The notes below the pieces were generated by a model that saw nothing but the letters and a program-made list of their open reading frames with translations, ran no database searches and had not been told where the DNA came from. A stretch of 64,000 nt of DNA, taken from the NCBI RefSeq assembly GCF_000024105.1, contig NC_013171.1:1794501-1858500 (forward strand), read 5' to 3'. Numbering within the stretch: the stretch's first letter is position 1; each line of letters opens with the position of its first letter. This document shows, in pieces, positions 16,775 to 31,628 of this stretch. Position numbers and translations under genes: made by a program. This DNA comes from Anaerococcus prevotii DSM 20548. GTDB taxonomy: Bacteria; Bacillota; Clostridia; Tissierellales; Peptoniphilaceae.

Positions 16775-18930
16775 TTGATAAAAAAAGAGGAAGATTGACC
16801 CTTCCAAGCGAAGCTAACTTTTACGATGAAACTATTGAGATGCTAGAAAGACTAGGAGCAGATGCCATAAGAGACTCTGATGGAACCTATCTTCCAGAAG
16901 ATATCAAAGACATAGAAGGAGTTGATATATACACAAACTTCTTCCCAAGCAGGGGCCATAATGACTTTGCAGAGACTGTTCCTTTTGAAAGATCAAGATA
17001 TTTCTTGATAAGTGATTTTATAACAGCTACTGAAGATACAACTGAGATTTCTTTCCTAAAAGGCTACTATCCAGAACAAATCATAGCAGACTATGATTAT
17101 GAGCCTAAAGACTGGTGGGAAGTATACGACAGGACCCTTGGAGAAGTCGTAAGTCGCGATGATTGGGAAGTAGATAAAGAGAAAAATATCGTAAGTGTGA
17201 AGACCATTCCTTACCATGTCTATACAGTAAACTTCCTAGCCTATGGCATTTGGGATCCAGTGCAGATGTATAACCACATCACAAATGATTGGGGCGATGA
17301 GGTAGCTCACCATATTCCTTTCGATGTAAGATATGAGAAATCGAGCAAGTTTGTTGAAGAAAATTTAGAAAATTGGTTAAAGGAAAATCCTAAGACAGAT
17401 GTAGTAAGATTTACTACTTTCTTCTATCAATTTTCTCTGATATTTAATGAAGATGCCAAGGAAAAGTATGTAGACTGGTTTGGCTACTCAAATAGTGTTT
17501 CGCCAGAAGCTATACTAGAGTTTGAGAAAGAATACGGTTATAGGCTCACGAGCGAAGACTTCATAGACCAAGGCTTCTACAACAGCAATTACAGAATCCC
17601 TAGCAAGAGATACTTAGACTATATTGACTTCCAACAAAAATACGTGTCTAGCAAAGCCAAAAGACTAGTCGACCTAGTCCACAAATACAATAAAAAAGCG
17701 ATTATGTTTTTGGGTGACCATTGGATTGGAACAGAACCTTACGGTAAGTATTTCAAAAATATAGGACTTGACGGAGTAGTAGGATCTGTAGGAGATGGAG
17801 CAACTCTTAGAATAATTTCTGATATAGATGTCCCAATGACAGAAGGAAGATTCCTCCCTTATTTCTTCCCTGATGAATTCTACGAAGGAAACGACCCATC
17901 AATCGAAGCAAAGGACAATTGGGTTAAGGCAAGGAGAGCCTTGCTAAGATCTCCCCTAGATAGGATTGGCTATGGTGGTTACCTATCTCTCGCATACAAG
18001 TTCCCAAAATTTATAGACTACATTACAAAAGTAGCTGACGAATTTAGAGAAATCCACGACATTTCTTCCAAGGCTACAGCTTACAAGTCATGCAAGGTCG
18101 CAATACTTAACTCTTGGGGAAAAATTAGAACCTGGGGAGCCTATGTAGTAGCCCACGGCAAATGGTTCAAACTAGGATACTCCTACAGCGGTATGATGGA
18201 AGCTCTTTCTGGAATGGATATGGAGGTTACTTTCATAAACTTCGATGATGTTAAGGCTGGAATTGATGATGATATAGATGTAATTATCAATGCAGGAGAT
18301 GCCTACACAGCATTTTCTGGTGGAGATAGCTTCCTAGATCCTGAAGTTCTTACAAATCTTAGAAAGTTCGTCTACGAAGGTGGTGGCTTTATAGGAATTG
18401 GAGATCCAACAGCCTACCAACACCAGGGAAGGTTCTTCCAACTCGCAGATGTTATGGGAGTTGATGTAGAGAAAGGATTTTCTCAAGGCTATGACAGATA
18501 CTTCACCAAGGAAATAGAAGATCACTTCATAACCAAAGACCTAGAAGACTATGTCTATGGCGAGGAAAGACCTAATGTCTATGCCACATCTGACAAAACT
18601 CAAATCCTAAAATATGCTAACAACGAAGTTCAAATGGCAGCAAATGAATACGGAAAAGGAAGGAGCTTCTATGCTATGGGACTTGCCTACAGCCTAGAAA
18701 ATACCAGACTTCTAAAAAGAGCCATCCACTACGTTGCTCACAAGGAAGATGACTTAGAAAAATACTTTGCCAAAGACGTAAGGCTAGAAGTAGCGGCCTA
18801 TCCTGATCTTTCTAAATATTGTGTCATAAACAATTCAACCGATGATGTCAAATCTATAGTTTATGACGGCAAAGGAAATAGTCATGAAGTAGAAATCGAA
18901 GCAGGCGATTTGATTTGGTTTGAGGAATGA
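16771..18930 (+). CDS. lnpA: Galacto-N-biose/lacto-N-biose phosphorylase, GH112
   Basis: This cytosolic enzyme splits Gal-beta-1,3-HexNAc with phosphate into Gal-1-phosphate and GalNAc or GlcNAc. The 719-residue length and overall sequence fit GH112. Recognisable stretches include YTNFFPSRGHNDFAE (about 53-67), WGDEVAHHIPFDVRYEK (about 175-191) and LGDHWIGTEPYGKYF, whose Asp316 is the likely general acid by position (compare Asp313 of the Bifidobacterium enzyme, from memory). Linkage to GH101, which releases galacto-N-biose, favours the GNB-preferring type, but specificity cannot be read directly. It overlaps the permease upstream and a small membrane protein gene downstream (both ATGA-type junctions). 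Confidence 0.94.
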   Translation: MIDKKRGRLTLPSEANFYDETIEMLERLGADAIRDSDGTYLPEDIKDIEGVDIYTNFFPSRGHNDFAETVPFERSRYFLISDFITATEDTTEISFLKGYYPEQIIADYDYEPKDWWEVYDRTLGEVVSRDDWEVDKEKNIVSVKTIPYHVYTVNFLAYGIWDPVQMYNHITNDWGDEVAHHIPFDVRYEKSSKFVEENLENWLKENPKTDVVRFTTFFYQFSLIFNEDAKEKYVDWFGYSNSVSPEAILEFEKEYGYRLTSEDFIDQGFYNSNYRIPSKRYLDYIDFQQKYVSSKAKRLVDLVHKYNKKAIMFLGDHWIGTEPYGKYFKNIGLDGVVGSVGDGATLRIISDIDVPMTEGRFLPYFFPDEFYEGNDPSIEAKDNWVKARRALLRSPLDRIGYGGYLSLAYKFPKFIDYITKVADEFREIHDISSKATAYKSCKVAILNSWGKIRTWGAYVVAHGKWFKLGYSYSGMMEALSGMDMEVTFINFDDVKAGIDDDIDVIINAGDAYTAFSGGDSFLDPEVLTNLRKFVYEGGGFIGIGDPTAYQHQGRFFQLADVMGVDVEKGFSQGYDRYFTKEIEDHFITKDLEDYVYGEERPNVYATSDKTQILKYANNEVQMAANEYGKGRSFYAMGLAYSLENTRLLKRAIHYVAHKEDDLEKYFAKDVRLEVAAYPDLSKYCVINNSTDDVKSIVYDGKGNSHEVEIEAGDLIWFEE

Positions 18931-18932
18931 TT

Positions 18933-19112
18933 ATGGATTATTATAAAAAGAGAAAAATAGACAATCTAATACTTTTAATATTGTTTGTAGTAGGTGTTGT
19001 TTTACAATTTCTAGGACATAGAAAAGCAGGATATGGACCACTTCTTATTCAATTCCTATCCCTTGCCATTTTGCTTTTAGTTTTATACCTATACAACAGA
19101 AGACACGCTTAG
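18933..19112 (+). CDS. Small two-helix membrane protein in sugar ABC operon
   Basis: The product is 59 residues (MDYYKKRKIDNL...), with two membrane segments (about 12-27 and 36-52) and a basic C-terminal end (YNRRHA). I prefer the ATG at 18933, because GAGGA ends 6 bases before it and is too close to the ATG at 18927 that overlaps the lnpA stop. Small proteins of this size recur in Firmicutes sugar ABC clusters (I believe as DUF6903, unverified). Position between lnpA and the ATPase gene suggests a role with the transporter; the function is unknown. Confidence 0.7.
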   Translation: MDYYKKRKIDNLILLILFVVGVVLQFLGHRKAGYGPLLIQFLSLAILLLVLYLYNRRHA

Positions 19113-19121
19113 GAGGCTTAT

Positions 19122-20222
19122 ATGGCAGGATTAAAATTCGACCATATTTATAAAATATATGATAACAAATTTACCGCAGTAAAAGATTTTAACTTAGAGA
19201 TAAAGGATGAAGAATTCGTAGTATTCGTAGGACCATCCGGCTGCGGTAAGTCCACAACTTTAAGAATGGTAGCAGGACTTGAAGAAATATCCAAAGGCGA
19301 GCTTTATATCGGAGATAAGCTCGTAAACAATGTTGAACCAAAGGATAGAGATATAGCCATGGTATTTCAAAACTATGCCCTCTACCCTCAAATGACAGTC
19401 AAAGAAAATATGAGCTATGCCCTAAGAATTGCAAAAGTTCCAAAAGATGCAATCGATAAGAAGGTAAAGGCTGCAGCAGAAGTTCTAGGTCTTGAAAACT
19501 ACCTAGATAGAAAGCCTCAGGCCCTATCTGGTGGTCAAAGACAAAGAGTTGCCCTAGGCCGTGCCATAGTTAGAGACCCACAAGTTTTCCTAATGGATGA
19601 GCCCTTAAGTAACTTGGATGCCAAATTGAGAGTCCAAACAAGAGCAGAAATCTCAAAACTTCACGAACAACTAGATACAACCTTTATCTACGTAACTCAC
19701 GATCAGACAGAGGCTATGACTATGGCAGATAGGATTGTAATCATGGAAGATGGGATAATCAAGCAAGTTGACAGTCCAGTCAATGTTTACTCCAAACCTG
19801 AAAACTTGTTTGTGGCAACTTTCATAGGATCTCCACAAATGAATCTAATTAATGGTAAAGTAATAGTAGAAGATGATAATTACTATATGGTAAACGATAA
19901 TATCAAATTCCATATTTCAAAAACAAAGGGAGATCAAATAAAATCCAAGGGATACTTGAACAAGGACTTAGTTTTGGGTATAAGACCTGAGCATATTTAC
20001 GGCGATTTTAGAAAGACCGAATCTTCTATAGTTGGCCTAGTCACCTTTATCGAGCTACTCGGTGCCCAACAATATGCCTATCTAGACGTAGCTGGCGAGA
20101 AGATTAATGCTGTTTTGAGCATGGATGAAAATTTGAGCAAAAACCAAGAACTTAAATTATACCTAGACGAGGAAAAAATGCACTTTTTCGACAAGGACTC
20201 CCAAGAAAACATTCTTCTATGA
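19122..20222 (+). CDS. Sugar ABC transporter ATP-binding protein (MsmK/UgpC type)
   Basis: The 366-residue ATPase energises the importer from the cytosolic side. It has Walker [11 protein letters not shown] (about 38-47), Q-loop [14 protein letters not shown] (about 81-94), signature [14 protein letters not shown] (about 135-148), Walker [17 protein letters not shown] and switch His in [13 protein letters not shown]-terminal TOBE-type regulatory region (about 240-366) is present. AGGAGG lies before the ATG. It is part of the same operon as the permeases and lnpA, which not all CUT1 systems have (many share one ATPase). Confidence 0.94.
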   Translation: MAGLKFDHIYKIYDNKFTAVKDFNLEIKDEEFVVFVGPSGCGKSTTLRMVAGLEEISKGELYIGDKLVNNVEPKDRDIAMVFQNYALYPQMTVKENMSYALRIAKVPKDAIDKKVKAAAEVLGLENYLDRKPQALSGGQRQRVALGRAIVRDPQVFLMDEPLSNLDAKLRVQTRAEISKLHEQLDTTFIYVTHDQTEAMTMADRIVIMEDGIIKQVDSPVNVYSKPENLFVATFIGSPQMNLINGKVIVEDDNYYMVNDNIKFHISKTKGDQIKSKGYLNKDLVLGIRPEHIYGDFRKTESSIVGLVTFIELLGAQQYAYLDVAGEKINAVLSMDENLSKNQELKLYLDEEKMHFFDKDSQENILL

Positions 20223-20233
20223 GAGGAGATTTC

Positions 20234-21259
20234 ATGAAAAACGTACTAATAACTGGAGGGGCTGGCTATATTGGCTCTCACATAGCTGTGGAGCTTTTAG
20301 ATAAAGGCTACAAGGTAAGCCTATACGATAACTTATCCAACTCTTCCAAGCTTGCTGTTAAAAGAGTCGCAGAAATTACAGGCAAAAGTCCTAATTTCTA
20401 CGAAGCAGACATTCTAGATAAGAAAAGCCTAAAAGAAGTTTTTATAAAAGATAAAATAGACGTAGTAATCCACTGTGCAGCCCTTAAGGCTGTGGGAGAA
20501 TCAGTCAAAAAACCACTAGAATACTATCATAATAATATCACTGGGACCCTAACACTTCTTGAAGTTATGAGGGATGTAAACTGCAAAAACATAATATTTT
20601 CTTCATCAGCAACAGTCTACGGCGATCCTGAAAGAGTTCCTATCACAGAGGACTTTCCAAAAGGCGAGTGTACCAACCCTTACGGCTGGTCTAAGTCTAT
20701 GATGGAGCAAATTATGACAGACCTTCACACAGCAGATCCAGAATGGAAGGTAGTTCTTTTAAGATACTTTAACCCAATCGGAGCCCACAAGTCTGGAAAA
20801 ATTGGTGAAGATCCAAAAGGAATCCCAAACAACCTCCTTCCTTATATTTCCCAAGTGGCTATAGGAAAGCTAGATCACTTGTCAGTTTTCGGTGATGACT
20901 ACGACACCCATGATGGAACTGGAGTAAGAGACTATATCCATGTAGTAGACCTTGCCAAGGGCCATGTCCTAGCAGTAGATAAAATCGACGAGCTTAATGG
21001 AGTTGAGATCATAAATCTTGCAACAGGAAATGGCTACTCTGTCCTAGATGTGGTAAAGGCCTTCGAGAAGGCTAGCGGAAGAGATGTCCCTTACCAAATA
21101 GCACCTAGACGTGAAGGCGACATAGCCAAATGTTTTGCAGATGCAAAAAAAGCCGAAGAAGTTCTAGGCTGGGTCGCAGAAAATGGAATAGAAGAAATGT
21201 GCGAAGACTCATGGAGATGGCAATCACAAAACCCTAACGGATACGAACAAGGAGAGTAA
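20234..21259 (+). CDS. galE: UDP-glucose 4-epimerase
   Basis: The cytosolic NAD-dependent enzyme interconverts UDP-galactose and UDP-glucose (and often the N-acetyl forms). The 341-residue protein starts with the NAD-binding loop NVLITGGAGYIGSH. It has the SDR catalytic pair in YGWSK (about 150-154) with SSSATVYG before it, and RYFNPIGAH after. The ATG at 20234 follows AGGAGA at 7 bases, so a start five codons earlier is less likely. In this operon it would turn UDP-Gal made from Gal-1-P into UDP-Glc. Confidence 0.95.
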   Translation: MKNVLITGGAGYIGSHIAVELLDKGYKVSLYDNLSNSSKLAVKRVAEITGKSPNFYEADILDKKSLKEVFIKDKIDVVIHCAALKAVGESVKKPLEYYHNNITGTLTLLEVMRDVNCKNIIFSSSATVYGDPERVPITEDFPKGECTNPYGWSKSMMEQIMTDLHTADPEWKVVLLRYFNPIGAHKSGKIGEDPKGIPNNLLPYISQVAIGKLDHLSVFGDDYDTHDGTGVRDYIHVVDLAKGHVLAVDKIDELNGVEIINLATGNGYSVLDVVKAFEKASGRDVPYQIAPRREGDIAKCFADAKKAEEVLGWVAENGIEEMCEDSWRWQSQNPNGYEQGE

Positions 21260-21261
21260 AA

Positions 21262-22179
21262 ATGAATACAACACTCGTAGTACTTGCAGCAGGAATAGGC
21301 TCAAGATACGGAGCAGGAATCAAGCAACTAGCAAAAATGGATGATAATGGCTATACGATCATAGACTATTCCATCTACGATGCAATGAAGGCAGGCTTTA
21401 ATAAGGTTGTCTTTATCATAAGAGAAGAAATAGAAAAAGATTTCAAAGAAATAATAGGAAATAGAATAGAAAAAATCATCGATGTAGAGTACGCTTACCA
21501 AGATATGACCCTCCCTAATGGATTTGAAAGTCCAAAGGATAGGCAGAAACCTTGGGGTACAGTAGACGCTGTCCTTGCGACCAAAGACCTTGTAAATGAA
21601 CCCTTCCTAATAATAAATGCTGACGACTACTATGGCAAGGAAGTCTTCAAAGACCTCCATCGCTTTTTAGTAAACCATGACGAGAAGGAAGATAATAAAC
21701 TTCAAATCGCCATGGCAGGCTACAAGCTAAAAAATACCCTCTCAGACAACGGAACTGTAACAAGAGGAGTCTCAGTAGGAGATGATAATAACAAACTAAA
21801 AAACATAATAGAAACACACGAAATAAAACTAGAAGAAGACGGAACTCTTTCAAGCAAAGAGGGGCTAGACTCTGACCTACTCAATCTAGAATCCCTAGTA
21901 TCAATGAACTTATGGGCCTCCTACCCAAGTTTCATAGACCTTTGCGAAAAACATTTCATAAAATATTTAGAAGAAAATAAAGATAAACTAGACACAGCAG
22001 AATACGTACTCCCTGATATGATAGGAGAGCTAATTGATGAAGATAAGGCAGATATAACAATACTTCCAACAGATGAAAAATGGATAGGCATAACCTACAA
22101 AGAAGACCTCTCCCCTGCCAAGGCATCATTTAAGAAAATGTTTGAAGAAAATCTTTATCCTGAAGATATATGGAAATAA
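21262..22179 (+). CDS. UTP-sugar-1-phosphate nucleotidyltransferase-like protein
   Basis: The 305-residue protein has an N-terminal nucleotide-binding loop LAAGIGSRYGAGIKQL (about 7-22) and NADDYYGKEVF (about 115-125) for the metal and sugar phosphate, typical of the sugar-1-phosphate nucleotidyltransferase fold. It lies 2 bases after galE and closes the operon. Its probable role is to make UDP-hexose from UTP and Gal-1-P or Glc-1-P, taking the place of the galactose-1-phosphate uridylyltransferase found in Bifidobacterium lnp clusters. The sugar specificity is inference. Confidence 0.8.
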   Translation: MNTTLVVLAAGIGSRYGAGIKQLAKMDDNGYTIIDYSIYDAMKAGFNKVVFIIREEIEKDFKEIIGNRIEKIIDVEYAYQDMTLPNGFESPKDRQKPWGTVDAVLATKDLVNEPFLIINADDYYGKEVFKDLHRFLVNHDEKEDNKLQIAMAGYKLKNTLSDNGTVTRGVSVGDDNNKLKNIIETHEIKLEEDGTLSSKEGLDSDLLNLESLVSMNLWASYPSFIDLCEKHFIKYLEENKDKLDTAEYVLPDMIGELIDEDKADITILPTDEKWIGITYKEDLSPAKASFKKMFEENLYPEDIWK

Positions 22180-22183
22180 AATC

Positions 22184-22217
22184 AAGCACTACTTTGCCAG
22201 ACAGAGTAGTGCTTTTC
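22184..22217 (+). terminator. Rho-independent terminator of the ABC/GH112 operon
   Basis: AAGCACTACT and AGTAGTGCTT form a ten-pair stem around TTGCCAGACAG, followed by TTTTCT. Confidence 0.85.
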
Positions 22218-22342
22218 TAATGGTTACTACATATAATACCTATAACTTTTATTATTTATTTTTTTATAAATCTCTTTTTTATTTTTTTTAGCAAAAACTT
22301 CTCAAATCTCACTTATTTTTCCAAAAATAACTTAAATATTTA

Positions 22343-22391
22343 TTGCAATCTATCTAGGAAAATGTTAACATATAGATAGGTGGTAGTTACC
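22343..22391 (+). promoter_or_regulatory. Promoter with GGTAGTTACC operator, GH101 gene
   Basis: A weaker promoter, TTGCAA (22343-22348), 17 bases, TAACAT (22366-22371), is followed after 10 bases by GGTAGTTACC (22382-22391), then ATAT. This is the reverse complement of the operator at 13518-13527, placed almost identically relative to its -10 box; TAGATA also precedes both. The rest of the 240-base gap (22218-22342) is AT-rich with no other signal seen. Confidence 0.75.
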
Positions 22392-22418
22392 ATATCAGAT
22401 TAACTTAAGGAGGCTTAG

Positions 22419-28331
<5,913 letters not shown>

Positions 28332-28355
28332 TAAGAATTCTAATATAAATTTCAT

Positions 28356-28383
28356 GCCCCTAATAGCTTACTGCTCTAGGGGC
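28356..28383 (+). terminator. Hairpin after GH101 gene, possible terminator
   Basis: GCCCCTA and TAGGGGC pair around a 14-base loop. The following sequence (TCCTCCCTAAATAT) lacks a good T-run, so termination may be weak. Confidence 0.45.
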
Positions 28384-28444
28384 TCCTCCCTAAATATAAA
28401 GCTTCGAAAATCCTTGCTATAGTCTCAAATAAGCCCTATAATAT

Positions 28445-28472
28445 TTGACAAAAGATATTTTCAAATTATAAT
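28445..28472 (+). promoter_or_regulatory. SigA promoter of the PTS EIIB gene
   Basis: TTGACA (28445-28450) and TATAAT (28467-28472) are separated by 16 bases. The GGTAACTACC site found at the two mucin promoters is absent here, so this gene seems to be controlled separately. Confidence 0.75.
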
Positions 28473-28524
28473 ATAGTCTATAAAATAAAGAAACAATTAA
28501 AAACAGAATTTATAAGGAGAAATA

Positions 28525-28998
28525 ATGGCAGAGATAGAATTTACTAGAATTGACGACAGATTGCTCCATGGCCAAGTCGGCAGAGAATGGGTTAAATCTG
28601 AAGATTGTGATCTTATAGTTGTTGCAAATGACGAAACTTCAGAAGATAGACAAGCACAAAAGCTAATGAATATAGCAACACCTCTTTTCGCTGAAACTGT
28701 GTTTTGGACAATCGATAGGACTATAAAAGAAATCGAAGAAACACACGAAGACTCTAAGGCTCTTATCCTTGTTGAAAGTCCAGAAGATGCTTATAAACTT
28801 GTTGAAGCTGGTCTTAATATAAATTCAGTAAACCTCGGCAATATGAGAGAGCTTCCTGACAAAGATAAGATAAACGAAAATATCTATGTTGGAGATAAAG
28901 ACAGAGAATATTTCAAGAAACTTCACGACAAAAACATTAGTATAGATATCAGAACCCTACATTCAGATAAGGCTCTTGACGAAAGCGTCTTATTCTAG
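28525..28998 (+). CDS. PTS mannose/sorbose-family EIIB protein
   Basis: The 157-residue cytosolic protein accepts phosphate from EIIA on the His of the family motif RIDDRLLHGQVGREWVK (His15) and passes it to sugar in the EIIC/EIID channel. Length and sequence are typical of EIIB-Man. It is a single gene with its own promoter and a long hairpin terminator. No EIIC, EIID or EIIA adjoins it; the EIIA at 12938 is a likely partner, and the membrane subunits must lie outside the window if the system works. Confidence 0.9.
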   Translation: MAEIEFTRIDDRLLHGQVGREWVKSEDCDLIVVANDETSEDRQAQKLMNIATPLFAETVFWTIDRTIKEIEETHEDSKALILVESPEDAYKLVEAGLNINSVNLGNMRELPDKDKINENIYVGDKDREYFKKLHDKNISIDIRTLHSDKALDESVLF

Positions 28999-29005
28999 AG
29001 ATTAA

Positions 29006-29084
29006 AGCATGTTGGAAGAATTACGATTATCTTAAGTTATAGATTTATAGCTTAGGAATCATTCGTAGTCCCAACATGCTTTTT
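29006..29084 (+). terminator. Long imperfect hairpin terminator after EIIB
   Basis: AGCATGTTGG (29006-29015) pairs with CCAACATGCT (29071-29080), followed by TTTT. The 55 bases inside pair partly (ACGATTATCTTAAG against CTTAGGAATCATTCGT), giving an unusually long stem for a simple terminator. Confidence 0.7.
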
Positions 29085-29182
29085 GCTTGCTTACTTTACA
29101 AATATTTGATGATTTTATTATAAATCGGTATTTATTTCCTCATTTGGGTAAAAACTTACTAAGTATAGAAAGGGAGGATTTA

Positions 29183-30850
29183 ATGAAAGTTGTTATAGTT
29201 GGAGCTGTCGCCGCTGGAGCGACCTTTGCGGCAAGTCTAAGAAGGCTTAACGAGGATGTCGAGATAGTAATGTTTGAGAAGGATAGGGATTTATCCTTTG
29301 GTAATTGTGAAATCCCCTACTATCTTTCCCATGATATAGAAAATTCTTCATCCCTTGTAAATAGGACTCCTGAGTCTTTCGCTAGGGGTTATAATATTAG
29401 GGCAGAAAGGTTTCACCAAGTAATCTCTATAAATAGAGAGGAAAAATACGTAGATGTATTAGATAAGCTAAATAATAAGAAGTTTAAGGAAACTTATGAT
29501 TATCTAATCCTTGCTCCTGGAACTAAGGAAAATCGACCATCATCTATCACAGGATACGAGTACGACCATGTTTTCTCAGTTAAAAACGTCGTGGATGTAG
29601 AAAAAATAAGAGAGTATATAGAGAAAAATGAAGTAAAAGAAGTCTTTGTAGCTGGAGGAGGCTTCGTTGCAATAGAGGCTGCAGAATCCCTCCACAAGCT
29701 TGATGGTCTAAATATCTCTATGCTTATAAGAAAGAACACCTCCCTTTTATCTATAATAGATATGGACCTTAAGGGCTTTATCAAAGATAATATTAGGGAT
29801 AATGATATAAATATTATCGAAGGCAAGTCTCTTGTAGAAATCGGTAAAGATTATGTAAGATTCGATGATGATTCAAAAAATAAGGCAGATCTAGTAATAC
29901 TTGCCCTAGGAGCAAGACCTTTTAGTGATCTTGCGGAAAAAGCAGGCCTTGACCTCGAAGATGACGGGTCCATTATGGTAGATGATAATTTTAGGACAAG
30001 CGATGAGGCTATTTTTGCTATAGGAGATGTTATTAATTCAAGAAACTTCCTTACAAAGAAAAAGACCAAGCTCAATCTCGCCTGGCCTGCCCATAGACAA
30101 GCAAAATATTTAGCGAAGTATCTCTTAGGAAAAAGGGCGACTCCTCCAGAATTTATCGGAACCTTCGCCCTAAGAAGTTTCGACTTAAATATCGCCATGA
30201 CAGGGCTTAATGAGAAAAGTTTAGCCGATTCGGGCATAGCTTATAAGACTTGTCTTACCGCTCATAGAGACTCTGTTGGAATTATGCCAAATTCTAAGGC
30301 AATTTATCTTAAGCTACTCTTCGATGATAAAGACGGGAGAATCTACGGGGCTCAGGGCCTAGGTTACGGAGTAGTAGATAAGAGGATTGATGTAATAGCT
30401 AGTATGATTAAACAAAAGGCTACGATATATGACCTCTACGACCTGGAGCTTGCCTACCAGCCCCTACATTCTACTGTAGAGGATGCTACTAATGTCCTAG
30501 CAAATCAAGCCATTAATGTCTTCGAAGGGAGGCTTAAGGTTGTCAAAATCGATGAATTAATCGAATCGTATAAGGATTATAGGATCTACGACCTAAGAGA
30601 TAAGGCCTCTTACGAAAAGGGCCATATCAAGGGTGTAATATCCCTTGCCGGAAAGGACTTAAGAAAGGACCACAATTTTCTACCAAAGGATGAGAAGATT
30701 ATCTTTTATGACGCAAATGGAGGAAAGTCTTCAAATACTGTCAAAATGCTAGCCCATTACGGTTTTGATAATATCTATATTCTCGATGGATCTTTCGTCT
30801 ATTTTGAAAAATATGACAAGATGATGGACTCTTCAATGATTGAAAAATAA
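29183..30850 (+). CDS. CoA-disulfide reductase-like flavoprotein with degenerate rhodanese domain
   Basis: The 555-residue protein has the FAD loop VIVGAVAAGATFAASLRR at the N-terminus, the active-site Cys42 in SFGNCEIPYYLSHD (CoA-disulfide reductase/NADH oxidase type), an NAD(P)H loop VFVAGGGFVAIEAAESLH and the FAD motif EAIFAIGDV. The C-terminal 90 residues are a rhodanese fold (YRIYDLRDKASYEKGHIKGV), but the catalytic loop reads FYDANGGKSSNT: the expected Cys is Asp, so sulfur transfer should be lost. It may reduce CoA disulfides, polysulfides or oxygen in the cytosol. I set the start at 29183, after AGGGAGG; an upstream in-frame extension lacks a signal. Confidence 0.85.
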   Translation: MKVVIVGAVAAGATFAASLRRLNEDVEIVMFEKDRDLSFGNCEIPYYLSHDIENSSSLVNRTPESFARGYNIRAERFHQVISINREEKYVDVLDKLNNKKFKETYDYLILAPGTKENRPSSITGYEYDHVFSVKNVVDVEKIREYIEKNEVKEVFVAGGGFVAIEAAESLHKLDGLNISMLIRKNTSLLSIIDMDLKGFIKDNIRDNDINIIEGKSLVEIGKDYVRFDDDSKNKADLVILALGARPFSDLAEKAGLDLEDDGSIMVDDNFRTSDEAIFAIGDVINSRNFLTKKKTKLNLAWPAHRQAKYLAKYLLGKRATPPEFIGTFALRSFDLNIAMTGLNEKSLADSGIAYKTCLTAHRDSVGIMPNSKAIYLKLLFDDKDGRIYGAQGLGYGVVDKRIDVIASMIKQKATIYDLYDLELAYQPLHSTVEDATNVLANQAINVFEGRLKVVKIDELIESYKDYRIYDLRDKASYEKGHIKGVISLAGKDLRKDHNFLPKDEKIIFYDANGGKSSNTVKMLAHYGFDNIYILDGSFVYFEKYDKMMDSSMIEK

Positions 30851-31025
30851 TATTTTGGAAAATGATACTAATTATGTATAATCCCACCAATTAAAAACTT
30901 AGCTTGAAATTTATTTTTAAATTTTTAGAAAAGTAAAATAAATCAACTCATAGAATTGCGGGATTTATCTTAAGCTCTTTATAAAGGGAACAATTATTAA
31001 TTCTGTAAATAAGAATTTTCCCAAT

Positions 31026-31070
31026 AAAAAAGCCTTACTGGATTTGAATTTCTTCTCCTCCATTAAGGCT
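31026..31070 (-). terminator. Rho-independent terminator of the MarR operon
   Basis: On the minus strand AGCCTTA and TAAGGCT pair, with additional inner pairing, followed by TTTTTTA. The region 30851-31025 is AT-rich with nothing else recognisable. Confidence 0.8.
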
Positions 31071-31076
31071 TGATTT

Positions 31077-31619
31077 TTATGAGTGTTTTTTGGCAAAGTC
31101 TACAAAGGATCTGGTAGATTCTTCAAGAAAAATTCTAGTGTCATCTACTAGATTACACTCTTTGTCAAAGAGAGTGTGGATAGCTGGTATATAAACTTCT
31201 GGTTGGTTCATGGTAATTAAATTTACATATACAAAGCTCTGCCTTAGAGCATGATTTCCCATAGCTCCTCCAGTAGATCCCATGGAGGCAGAAAATACCG
31301 CCGCTACTTTCCCATCCCATAGGTTACCCCTTGGATCACGGCTTCCTATATCTATTACATTCTTAAGACTTGGTGCAAGGGAGCGATTGTATTCTGGAGT
31401 AAAAAAGATGTATCCGTCATATTTTCTAAGCTCTTCCCTAATCCTTGTATATTCCTCTATTGGATTTGCCCCGTCATCATCTTGATTGTAGAAGGGAAGG
31501 TAGGATATATCTATGATCTCCGCTTCATTTCCTTCATCTATAATCTTTTTTGAAATCTCTGCAAGCTTTCTGTTAAACGATCCCTTTCTTAGGGAACCTA
31601 CTAATAGTCCTATTTTCAT
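31077..31619 (-). CDS. NADPH-dependent FMN reductase family protein
   Basis: The 180-residue flavodoxin-like protein has the FMN phosphate loop VGSLRKGSFNRKLAE at the start and the conserved FFTPEYNRSLAPSLKNVIDIGSRD (in two halves, about 74-97), typical of the NADPH-dependent FMN/quinone reductases. It is the last gene of the marR-pirin-reductase operon, 9 bases after pirin. With that context it probably reduces quinones or other electrophiles using NAD(P)H. Confidence 0.9.
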   Translation of the reverse strand: MKIGLLVGSLRKGSFNRKLAEISKKIIDEGNEAEIIDISYLPFYNQDDDGANPIEEYTRIREELRKYDGYIFFTPEYNRSLAPSLKNVIDIGSRDPRGNLWDGKVAAVFSASMGSTGGAMGNHALRQSFVYVNLITMNQPEVYIPAIHTLFDKECNLVDDTRIFLEESTRSFVDFAKKHS

Positions 31620-31628
31620 CTTGTCTCC

